Source: Planktomarina sp. (GTDB lineage: Bacteria; Pseudomonadota; Alphaproteobacteria; Rhodobacterales; Rhodobacteraceae). Taken from it: a stretch of 64,000 nucleotides of DNA. The stretch's first letter is position 1; each line of letters begins with the position of its first letter. The position numbers and the translations under genes are program-made. The DNA is taken from contig JAHDBC010000010.1 of NCBI GenBank assembly GCA_020630595.1, forward strand, positions 1 through 64,000, written 5' to 3'. The notes below the pieces were generated by a model that was not told the DNA's origin, did not search any database, and was given only the letters and a program-made list of their open reading frames with translations. Below, in pieces: positions 1 through 6,804 of this stretch.

Positions 1-1685
1 TTGTGCGCTTTGCCCGATGGGATCATGGGGAAGCAGTTTTCGTGTTTGGTGACCAAGCAGTCGAATACGACTGGACCGTCGTGGTTGATCATTTCCATGA
101 TCGCATCGTCCAGATCAGCGGGGTCATCAACGATGATACCTTTGGCACCGAATGCTTCGGCCAATTTCACGAAATCGGGCAGGGCTTCGGACCACGAGTG
201 CGAGAACCGACCGCCATGCAGCAAATCTTGCCATTGGCGCACCATGCCCAACCGTTCATTGTTCAAAATGAACTGTTTCACCGGCAGGCGGTATTGGGCG
301 GCGGTGCCCAGTTCCTGCATGTTCATCAGCCATGACGCTTCACCAGCGACGTTGATGACCAATGCATCCGGGTGCGCCACTTGAACCCCGATAGACGCGG
401 GAAAGCCGTAGCCCATCGTGCCCAAACCACCGGATGTCATCCAACGGTTTGGCGCTTCAAACCCAAGGTACTGGGCCGCCCACATCTGGTGCTGGCCGAC
501 CTCGGTCGTGATATAGCGGTCGTGGTTCTTGGTCAGGGCTTCCAACCGTTCCAACGCGTATTGCGGTTTGATCGTCTTGGTGTCTGGCTTGTAGTCAAGG
601 CAGCGGATCTTCTTCCAATCTTCGATCTGCGCCCACCAGTCTTTCAGGGCCGCTTTGTCGGTTTTGCGGCCACGGGATTTCCAGACTTTCAACAGGTCTT
701 CCAATACATGGGCCACATCACCCAAGATCGGAATATCGACATGGATCACCTTGTTGATGGACGACACATCGATGTCGATGTGGGCTTTTTTTGATCCGGG
801 GCTGAAGGCATCCAATCGGCCCGTGATCCGGTCATCAAAGCGTGCGCCGATGTTGATCATCAGATCACAGTCGTGCATCGCCAGATTGGCCTCGTACAGA
901 CCATGCATGCCCAACATGCCCAGCCAGTTGTCACCAGACGCCGGATAGCTGCCTAGCCCCATCAATGTTGATGTGATGGGAAACCCTGTTGCCGCGACCA
1001 ATTCGCGCAACAGTTGCGACGCTGCGGGCCCTGAATTGATGACGCCGCCGCCGGTGTAAAAGACCGGACGTTTCGCGGTTTCCATCGCTTCGGCCAGTTC
1101 CGTGATCGCCGCCAAATCGCCCTTCAGCGTGGGTTGGTAATGCGATTTAGCGGGTTTGGGGCCCTGGTAGGTTCCATTGGCAAACTGCACGTCTTTTGGA
1201 ATGTCGATCAGCACTGGCCCGGGACGGCCAGATGTGGCGACATGAAACGCTTCGTGGATGGTTTCAGACAGTTTGTCCGTTTCCTTTACCAGCCAGTTGT
1301 GTTTGGTGCAGGGGCGGGTGATGCCCACGGTGTCTGCTTCTTGAAATGCATCGGATCCAATCATGAAAGTGGGAACTTGACCCGTCAGAACCACGATTGG
1401 AATGGAATCCATCAACGCATCTGTCAGGCCCGTCACTGCATTTGTGGCCCCGGGACCCGATGTCACCAAAACCACACCCGGTTTGCCCGTAGACCTTGCA
1501 TATCCTTCGGCCATATGGACCGCGCCTTGTTCATGGCGAACCAGAAAATGACGAATGCCATTTTGCTGAAAGATTTCGTCATAGATCGGTAGCACAGCGC
1601 CACCGGGGTAACCGAAGACTGTATCCACACCCTGATCTTTCAGGGCCTGAACCACCATTTTCGCGCCGGTCATTGTCTGTGCCAT
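1..1685 (-). CDS. ilvB: Acetolactate synthase large (catalytic) subunit, C-terminus cut by window edge
   Basis: ThDP-dependent enzyme condensing two pyruvates, or pyruvate with 2-oxobutyrate, in the first common step of valine, leucine and isoleucine synthesis. 561 codons are visible; the family is usually about 580-590 residues, so only a short C-terminal piece lies beyond base 1. The N-terminus reads MAQTMTGAKMVVQALKDQG and continues with the ThDP-domain motif GYPGGAVLPIYD and the glutamate-containing VRHEQGAVHMAEGYARSTG. Near the C-terminus NVAGEASWLMNMQELGTA and ERLGMVRQWQDL are family hallmarks. The start at 1685 has the ribosome-binding sequence AGGAGA 6-7 bases upstream. The gene sits behind an attenuator (leader peptide 1778-1834, terminator 1720-1744). 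The small subunit ilvN would be expected downstream, outside the window. Confidence 0.95.
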   Translation of the reverse strand, partial: MAQTMTGAKMVVQALKDQGVDTVFGYPGGAVLPIYDEIFQQNGIRHFLVRHEQGAVHMAEGYARSTGKPGVVLVTSGPGATNAVTGLTDALMDSIPIVVLTGQVPTFMIGSDAFQEADTVGITRPCTKHNWLVKETDKLSETIHEAFHVATSGRPGPVLIDIPKDVQFANGTYQGPKPAKSHYQPTLKGDLAAITELAEAMETAKRPVFYTGGGVINSGPAASQLLRELVAATGFPITSTLMGLGSYPASGDNWLGMLGMHGLYEANLAMHDCDLMINIGARFDDRITGRLDAFSPGSKKAHIDIDVSSINKVIHVDIPILGDVAHVLEDLLKVWKSRGRKTDKAALKDWWAQIEDWKKIRCLDYKPDTKTIKPQYALERLEALTKNHDRYITTEVGQHQMWAAQYLGFEAPNRWMTSGGLGTMGYGFPASIGVQVAHPDALVINVAGEASWLMNMQELGTAAQYRLPVKQFILNNERLGMVRQWQDLLHGGRFSHSWSEALPDFVKLAEAFGAKGIIVDDPADLDDAIMEMINHDGPVVFDCLVTKHENCFPMIPSGKAH

Positions 1686-1719
1686 GTTCTTTCTCCTGAT
1701 CTGGCTTTCGACTTCACAT

Positions 1720-1744
1720 AAAAAAACCCGCTGGGCTCAGCGGG
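1720..1744 (-). terminator. Rho-independent attenuator in the ilvB leader
   Basis: Read on the minus strand: stem CCCGCTG, loop AGCC, stem CAGCGGG, then seven T. It lies between a branched-chain-rich leader peptide and the ilvB start 34 bases further on. The 3' end of the leader ORF contains CCGCTGACGG, which can compete for the same bases. This is the expected layout of transcription attenuation by ribosome stalling. Confidence 0.9.
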
Positions 1745-1777
1745 CAGGGGGAAACAAACGGTGTTCAAATCACTCCG

Positions 1778-1834
1778 TCAGCGGCCCCCTTGCCGCACGA
1801 CCACCACTAGGATTTGTGCCATGCTGTTTTCCAT
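1778..1834 (-). CDS. ilvB leader peptide (attenuation)
   Basis: Short ORF directly upstream of the ilvB attenuator. From the outer ATG at 1834 it reads MENSMAQILVVVVRQGGR (18 aa); an inner in-frame ATG at 1822 would give MAQILVVVVRQGGR. The run Ile-Leu-Val-Val-Val-Val consists of the amino acids made by the downstream enzyme's pathway. A ribosome stalled there for lack of charged tRNA-Val/Leu/Ile would favour an antiterminator over the hairpin at 1720-1744. Peptide and hairpin are seen directly; the mechanism is inferred from known ilv leaders in proteobacteria. Which ATG is used is uncertain, since neither has a strong ribosome-binding site. Confidence 0.85.
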   Translation of the reverse strand: MENSMAQILVVVVRQGGR

Positions 1835-1992
1835 GGGTCGGTGGTATCTATTGGCTGTGGCGGGGTCAACAGGGCCGATAAAGAAAAATGCGTATCGGCG
1901 GCATATTTTGTCATAAAATTTCCGAAAACGGACGAAACGCCAAAAATTGCCAAGGTTTACGCATTTTGGGGTCGACGATCAGAAGAAAGTAT

Positions 1993-2021
1993 CTAGTTAT
2001 CGTACGGTACCGTTTTATAAT
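1993..2021 (+). promoter_or_regulatory. Promoter with embedded palindromic operator
   Basis: A perfect -10 hexamer TATAAT lies at 2016-2021, 16 bases before the ATG of the next gene. The -35 region (about 1993-1998, CTAGTT) is poor. Between them lies the perfect 10-bp palindrome ACGGTACCGT (2004-2013), flanked symmetrically by TTAT (1997-2000) and ATAA (2017-2020), a 24-bp dyad overlapping the -10. A weak -35 plus a dyad in the spacer suggests regulator-dependent expression. The regulator is unknown. Together with the ilvB leader this accounts for the gene-free stretch 1686-2037. Confidence 0.6.
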
Positions 2022-2037
2022 ACGAAAGGGGTTGGTA

Positions 2038-2436
2038 ATGTTGGCAAATCGTTTGACATGGGCACCAAGCCGCACCATCGCGGCACTTGGTGCGTGTCTT
2101 GCCATTGCAGGTGTTCTGTCTGTTCCGGGGCCCACGCGGTCATCCAATCACAGCCCACTTATTCAAGAACTGCTGGACCGCGCATATGTTACCGAAGCTT
2201 CGCGTGGCTTGGGATATGTTCGGTTCCTTGCTGGTGGATCAGCCGAATTTGAATTCGACCGGGAACGCACCACCGGACGGTGGGCGGCATTCGGGGATCG
2301 GCTGTGTGTTCGGATCGATCGGCCCAGCAAGACAGAACGTATGTGCCTTCAGGCGGAAGTTTTGGATGGCGGGATCATCGCTTTGGCAGATGGGCCAGTA
2401 TTGCGCCCGATTGCGCAGATGCGGCCCACAGGCTAA
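2038..2436 (+). CDS. Small secreted hypothetical protein
   Basis: 132 residues, function not recognised. The start at 2038 is chosen because GAAAGGGG precedes it by 7-8 bases; a longer reading from 1888 would run through the promoter. Residues 1-38 look like a signal peptide (RTIAALGACLAIAGVLSVPGP), so the mature protein is probably periplasmic. Two cysteines in the mature part (in RLCVRID and RMCLQAE) could form a disulfide. The C-terminal half alternates charged and hydrophobic residues as in a small beta domain. Its stop overlaps the convergent response-regulator stop by about 4 bases. Expression probably depends on the palindromic promoter just upstream. Confidence 0.7.
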   Translation: MLANRLTWAPSRTIAALGACLAIAGVLSVPGPTRSSNHSPLIQELLDRAYVTEASRGLGYVRFLAGGSAEFEFDRERTTGRWAAFGDRLCVRIDRPSKTERMCLQAEVLDGGIIALADGPVLRPIAQMRPTG

Positions 2437-3056
2437 CGCAGCACGCCGTGTTCCATGGCATAGCGCGTCAATCCGGCGGTGGAATTGATACCCAGTTTGC
2501 GTTTGATGTTTTTGCGATGGGTTTCGACGGTGCGGACCGAAATGTTCAAGTCGTTCGCGACATCCTTGTTCGATTTGCCCTGCGCCAGTTCCAAAAGGAT
2601 GGACTGTTCCCGGCTGGTTAATGCATCGCGCCCATCTTCGTTTGTGGAAATCGCCCCTTCGGCACCGGTGCACAGATAGCGTTCGCCTGCCATCACCTTG
2701 TCGATTGCAAGTTTGATTTCATCGGTGGGCACATCTTTTAACAGGTAGCCGCGCGCCCCGTGGTTCAAGGCGGTTGCGACATATTCCGGCGCATTGTGCA
2801 TGGACAGCATCAAAACGCGCGTTTCCGGGTGGTTTTCCAGAATGATCTCTGTCGCCGACAGGCCCCCGATGCCCGGCATATTGATATCCATAAGCACCAC
2901 ATCCGGTTGATGTTCGCCAACAAACCGAACCGCTTCTTGGCCGTTGCGGGCCTGTGCGACCACCACGATATCATCATAGGTTTCAAGGATGGATTCGATC
3001 CCTTCGGCGACCATGGGGTGATCATCAACGATCAATACACGGGTACGGTTGGTCAT
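2433..3056 (-). CDS. NarL/FixJ-family response regulator
   Basis: 207 residues. The receiver domain (about 5-125) has the acidic pair VDDH and the phosphoacceptor Asp57 in VVLMDINMPG. A LuxR-type helix-turn-helix follows (about 145-205), with LTSREQSILLELAQGKSNKD and NISVRTVETHRKNIKRKLGI. The ATG overlaps the stop of the upstream histidine kinase (ATGA), so the two are translationally coupled and almost certainly form a cognate pair. The divergent neighbour is a TRAP transporter operon, the most likely target. The protein should bind DNA as a dimer after phosphorylation. Confidence 0.93.
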   Translation of the reverse strand: MTNRTRVLIVDDHPMVAEGIESILETYDDIVVVAQARNGQEAVRFVGEHQPDVVLMDINMPGIGGLSATEIILENHPETRVLMLSMHNAPEYVATALNHGARGYLLKDVPTDEIKLAIDKVMAGERYLCTGAEGAISTNEDGRDALTSREQSILLELAQGKSNKDVANDLNISVRTVETHRKNIKRKLGINSTAGLTRYAMEHGVLR

Positions 3057-4501
3057 TTGGACGGTTCCATAAGTGGGTCTTTGGTGTTGGGGCTTAGAAT
3101 ATGCGTCAGCGGAACGATTGCTTCAATCACGGTGCCGGGTTTTGCTTGGTTTATGGTCAATGTGCCGTCCAGAAAATCTATCCGTTCTTGCATGTTCCGC
3201 AAGCCCAAGCCCCGGGTTTTGCGTTTTCGAATGCCGACGCCGTTGTCTTCGATCCGCATGACTGCGCCCCGTTTTGATCCCCGCAACGACAGGGAAACGT
3301 GGGTCGCGTTTGCATGGCGTTCCACATTGGTTAATGCCTCTTGCGCGACGCGGTACAGCGCGATTTTGCTTTCGTCGTCCAACCTGTTTCGAAAGACGAC
3401 GGAATGATATTCCGTCGTGACGCCAGTGCGTTCACTGAAATCTTCAACCAGCGTTTTCAAAGCAGGCCCCAATCCAAGATCATCAAGGATAGCTGGGCGC
3501 AGGTCGCGGCTGATGCGACGCACTTCCTGAATGGCGCCGGATAGATGGTCGATCCCGCGATCCAGCGTATCCGGGGCGCGGGTGTCGCCTTTGGTTAGAC
3601 GGCGGCGCGTTGTATCCAAGGCGTAGCGCACACCCACCAGCATCTGACTGACACTGTCGTGCAATTCGCGTGCCACGCGGCCCCGTTCTTCTTCTTGGGT
3701 GTCAAAGATCCGCTGGGTCAGCTGTTTCAGTTTCACATCCGCAAGCCGACGTTCGCGCACTGTGATCAGCAAGCCGGTTACAAATACCCCCAACAGGGCG
3801 GCAGTGGTGATAGACGAAATATATATGAATGTGCGTCTGATGCGGTTTTCCACATCCGCGCGGGCCGCGGCAATGCCATCGCGCACATCGTCCAGAAACA
3901 CGCCGGTGCCCATGGCCCATCGCCAGTCCTGGAAGCCGATCACATAAACTTCGAACGGGGCAATTTCGCGTGTGGACGGTTTGGTCCATTCGAATTGGTG
4001 ATATCCGCCACCGTTGCGGGCAATCCGTATGATTTCATCTGTGATTGGAATTCCGTTCAGATCCGTCAGACCGCGCCAGTTTTTGTCGATCAGATAGGTT
4101 TGGCGTGGCGACACAAGATTGTTGCCGTCGTAATCAAACACAAAGAAATATCCGTCCTGTCCATACAGCAGTGACGACAGCGTTTGCGTGACCAACAGTT
4201 TTGACGCCGCATCATCGGGCTGTGCGCGGCCGTAGGTGTTGATGACGGCCGTTCGGGCAATCGAAATATAGTTCTTCAGCTCTTCGCGTTTTGCAGCCAC
4301 CAATTGGGCTTCAAGTGTCGCAATTTCGCGTTCGGCCAGGTCACGGGATTCGCGCAAAACAACAAAGCCGATGGCCGTTGCCGCAAACAACAACGGCAGC
4401 GTGGCAAGCAAAAAGATCTTTTGCCCGTAGCTTAACCGAAAAATACGCAAAAACGTCCCCATACCGCTGGCTAGCGACCTTGGAGCCAATTTTCCAGACA
4501 T
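3053..4501 (-). CDS. Membrane sensor histidine kinase with single Cache domain
   Basis: 482 residues from the ATG at 4501; an alternative start 13 codons in (MGTFLRIFRLSYGQ, 4462) is equally plausible. Order: TM1 (about 22-46), periplasmic Cache-type sensor (about 50-215, with GYFFVFDYDGNNLV and WAMGTGVFLDDV), TM2 (about 225-248), a HisKA_3 dimerisation helix with phosphoacceptor His281 in ARELHDSVSQML, and a HATPase domain (EDNGVGI, GLGLRNMQERI). Cache domains of this type commonly sense small carboxylates. With the adjacent NarL-type regulator and the divergent TakP-like TRAP operon it probably senses the transported acid. The ligand is inference. Confidence 0.92.
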   Translation of the reverse strand: MSGKLAPRSLASGMGTFLRIFRLSYGQKIFLLATLPLLFAATAIGFVVLRESRDLAEREIATLEAQLVAAKREELKNYISIARTAVINTYGRAQPDDAASKLLVTQTLSSLLYGQDGYFFVFDYDGNNLVSPRQTYLIDKNWRGLTDLNGIPITDEIIRIARNGGGYHQFEWTKPSTREIAPFEVYVIGFQDWRWAMGTGVFLDDVRDGIAAARADVENRIRRTFIYISSITTAALLGVFVTGLLITVRERRLADVKLKQLTQRIFDTQEEERGRVARELHDSVSQMLVGVRYALDTTRRRLTKGDTRAPDTLDRGIDHLSGAIQEVRRISRDLRPAILDDLGLGPALKTLVEDFSERTGVTTEYHSVVFRNRLDDESKIALYRVAQEALTNVERHANATHVSLSLRGSKRGAVMRIEDNGVGIRKRKTRGLGLRNMQERIDFLDGTLTINQAKPGTVIEAIVPLTHILSPNTKDPLMEPSK

Positions 4502-4588
4502 TCCAGCGACTTCTGGCCATGTTAGCGTTCACAATCTGCCCGGATTGTAGGCGGTCGATCAGCGCAGTCGCCCAAAAATACGTAGTAG

Positions 4589-4604
4589 TTGGTATTTTAA
4601 CCAA
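4589..4604. promoter_or_regulatory. Inverted repeat between kinase and TRAP operon
   Basis: TTGGT-ATTTTA-ACCAA, 5-bp perfect arms, in the 186-base divergent intergenic region between the histidine kinase (4501) and the TRAP binding-protein gene (4688). It is a candidate site for the adjacent NarL-type response regulator. The arms are short, so a chance occurrence is possible. Confidence 0.35.
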
Positions 4605-4687
4605 TCTGCGCGCAGGCTAGCACAGTCCCACTGAAACGATCTGGCACGCGGGTACCGTCCGTGTGTCGCTTCATGGGAGGATACTTT

Positions 4688-5764
4688 ATGGATCGTCGTT
4701 CTTTTCTGAAAACAACTGCACTTGGCGGCGCAACAGCGACGCTGGCGGCCCCGGCTATCGCTGCTGGTCACGCACGTACACTGACAATGGTAACATCTTG
4801 GGGCCGTGGCCTTGCAGGTGTGTTTGACGCCGCACAACGCGCCGCAGACAGCATCAACGCAATGTCAGATGGCAGCTTGAATGTTGAAATCAAAGCCGCT
4901 GGCGAATTGGTTGGCGCATTCGAAGTGTTTGACGCTGTGACATCCGGTCAAGCCGACATGTATCACGCCGCTGACTATTACTTCGTCAACCAGCACCCAG
5001 GCTATGCGTTCTTCACATCCGTGCCTTTCGGCATGACTGCACAGGAACTGGCAAACTGGTACTACCACGGCGACGGTATGGCACAGCATGACCAGCTGGG
5101 CGAAATCTTTGGCCTGAAATCGTTCTTGGCCGGTAACACAGGCGCACAGGCCGGTGGCTGGTTCAAAAACGAAATCACAGGTCCGGGCGATTTCAACGGT
5201 CTGAAATTCCGTATGCCAGGTCTGGGCGGCAAAGCACTGGGCAAACTGGGCGCATCCGTACAAAACCTGCCAGGTGCAGAAGTGTATCAGGCACTGGCAT
5301 CCGGCGCGATCGACGGCACAGAATGGATTGGCCCATGGGCTGACGAAAAAGCCGGTTTCCAAGAAATCACCAAGTTCTACTACACCGCTGGCTTCCACGA
5401 GCCAGGCGCAGGTCTGTCCTTGGCAACGAACCGCGACGTGTTCGACAGCCTGACACCAGCACAGCAGAAAATCATCGAAATCGCATCTGCTGAAGCGCAC
5501 CAGTGGAACCTGTCTCAGTTCCTGAACAACAACGGTGCGGCGCTGCAGCGTCTGCAAGCCGGTGGTGTCAAGGTTCTGGAATTTGGTGACGACGTTTGGG
5601 ATGCATTCGGTTCCGCATCTGACGAAGTTCACCAGGAAAACATGGGCGACGATATCTACAAAGGTATCTACGACAGCTATCAGGCATCCCTGAAAGCATC
5701 GTCTTCCTGGATCCAAAACGCCGAAGGTGTTTACCGCGCACAACGCGACCGCGTACTGGGTTAA
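4688..5764 (+). CDS. TRAP transporter periplasmic solute-binding protein (TakP-like)
   Basis: 358 residues. The start at 4688 follows the ribosome-binding site GGGAGG by 7 bases; a longer reading would add residues before the signal peptide. The N-terminus MDRRSFLKTTALGG is a twin-arginine signal, cleaved near AAPAIAAG. The body is a DctP/SBP_bac_7 fold. FRMPG and TEWIGPW match the positions whose Arg and Trp contact the carboxylate in TakP, the 2-oxoacid-binding protein of Rhodobacter sphaeroides, so the ligand is probably a 2-oxo or hydroxy monocarboxylate. It is the first gene of a three-gene TRAP operon. A hairpin just after its stop (5779-5807) may keep its level above that of the permease. 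Confidence 0.92.
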   Translation: MDRRSFLKTTALGGATATLAAPAIAAGHARTLTMVTSWGRGLAGVFDAAQRAADSINAMSDGSLNVEIKAAGELVGAFEVFDAVTSGQADMYHAADYYFVNQHPGYAFFTSVPFGMTAQELANWYYHGDGMAQHDQLGEIFGLKSFLAGNTGAQAGGWFKNEITGPGDFNGLKFRMPGLGGKALGKLGASVQNLPGAEVYQALASGAIDGTEWIGPWADEKAGFQEITKFYYTAGFHEPGAGLSLATNRDVFDSLTPAQQKIIEIASAEAHQWNLSQFLNNNGAALQRLQAGGVKVLEFGDDVWDAFGSASDEVHQENMGDDIYKGIYDSYQASLKASSSWIQNAEGVYRAQRDRVLG

Positions 5765-5778
5765 TCCCAATACACTGG

Positions 5779-5807
5779 AAAGGGGCTGCGATACCGCGGC
5801 CCCTTTT
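5779..5807 (+). terminator. Intra-operon hairpin after the TRAP binding-protein gene
   Basis: Stem AAAGGGGC (5779-5786) pairs with GCCCCTTT (5799-5806), followed by a further T. It sits 14 bases after the binding-protein stop and 57 bases before the small permease gene. It could be a partial terminator or a 3'-end stabiliser giving more binding protein than permease. Confidence 0.7.
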
Positions 5808-5863
5808 GCCCGAATGCCTGACTGCGGGCAGGGGCCACACAAGACCAAAATGGGGGAACGTCC

Positions 5864-6784
5864 ATGCTGGATGGGATCATCTGGTTCTTCACGAACATTG
5901 CCATGTCATTTGTCAACTTGGGGACTGCCCTTTTGCAGCCGGGATCTTGGCTTGCCTGGATGGGCGGTCTTGAAACGCTGGAAGACAAACAATCGCTGAT
6001 GCGGGTGATCTACTACGGTGGGTCGGTGGAATTCTTCTTTGTGGTTTTCACGGCATTTTTGATCCTGACGGCCATTGGGATTTGGAAGAACAGTGTCATG
6101 TGGGGCACCGTGCGGCTGCTGGAAGGCATGGCAAACGGCATTGGTCGTTTTGCGGCCTGGGCCGGATTGCTGATGGTGTTGCAGCAGGTCGTGATCGTGT
6201 TCATGCAGCGTATTTTTACGGCATCCGAAATCAGCCTGTTCTTTTTGCCTTTTGATTGGGCGACCTACGATGTGTCGTGGTGGTCAGAAGAACTGAAGCT
6301 TTATAACGCCATTATCGTCTGCCTGTGTGTGACCTACACATTTGTCCAGGGCGGTCATGTACGGGTTGATCTGGTATATTCCGCCGTATCGCACCGCACC
6401 AAGCGGATGATCGATATGTTTGGGTCGCTGCTTTTCATGATGCCTGCTGCCGTGATCACATGGATGTATGGATGGTATTTCCTGTGGCGCCACCTGACTG
6501 TGCCAAAGGCATCTGCGTCCGATCAACTGGACCGTTTGTTGCTGAAAGCCCGCGCATTGCGCTGGAATGTGGAAACCATTGGATTTTCGCCCAACGGCTT
6601 TAACGCATACTTCCTGTTCAAAGTGCTGTTGGTGTTGTTTGCAGCGCTCGTATTCCTGCATTCCATCGCATTCTTCTATCGGTCCTATCTGGAATGGAAA
6701 GAAGGCGAAGGCAGTGCCAACAAGTACCTAGACAAAGATGTTCTGGGTGACGAAGACGCCGAACGCGTCGCAGAAATTCATTAA
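5864..6784 (+). CDS. TRAP transporter small permease subunit (DctQ family), long form
   Basis: 306 residues, against roughly 160-220 for typical DctQ proteins. The start at 5864 has GGGGGAA 7 bases upstream. About six membrane-spanning stretches can be seen, around 35-60, 70-95, 98-120 (LLMVLQQVVIVFMQRIF), 145-165 (NAIIVCLCVTYTFVQGG), 185-205 (LFMMPAAVITWMYGWYF) and 245-270. HVRVDLVY after the fourth is the conserved DctQ signature. The extra length is N-terminal and in the loop before the last helix (about 210-245). It is second in the operon, 20 bases before the large subunit, with which it forms the inner-membrane sodium-driven carrier. Confidence 0.88.
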   Translation: MLDGIIWFFTNIAMSFVNLGTALLQPGSWLAWMGGLETLEDKQSLMRVIYYGGSVEFFFVVFTAFLILTAIGIWKNSVMWGTVRLLEGMANGIGRFAAWAGLLMVLQQVVIVFMQRIFTASEISLFFLPFDWATYDVSWWSEELKLYNAIIVCLCVTYTFVQGGHVRVDLVYSAVSHRTKRMIDMFGSLLFMMPAAVITWMYGWYFLWRHLTVPKASASDQLDRLLLKARALRWNVETIGFSPNGFNAYFLFKVLLVLFAALVFLHSIAFFYRSYLEWKEGEGSANKYLDKDVLGDEDAERVAEIH

Positions 6785-6804
6785 GACGACGGGGAACGGA
6801 AACC

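Noticed and set aside
1888-2037. N-terminal extension of the small secreted protein
   Set aside because: It would run through the TATAAT box and dyad and place the signal peptide internally; ATG 2038 has a good ribosome-binding site.
4641-4656. TGGCACG resembling a sigma-54 -24 element before the TRAP operon
   Set aside because: The -12 half reads TACC instead of TTGC, so the invariant GC is missing.
4865-5848. Long open frame (327 codons) on the minus strand across the TRAP binding-protein gene
   Set aside because: It mirrors the codon structure of a clearly real gene on the other strand, begins without a ribosome-binding site and resembles no protein family.
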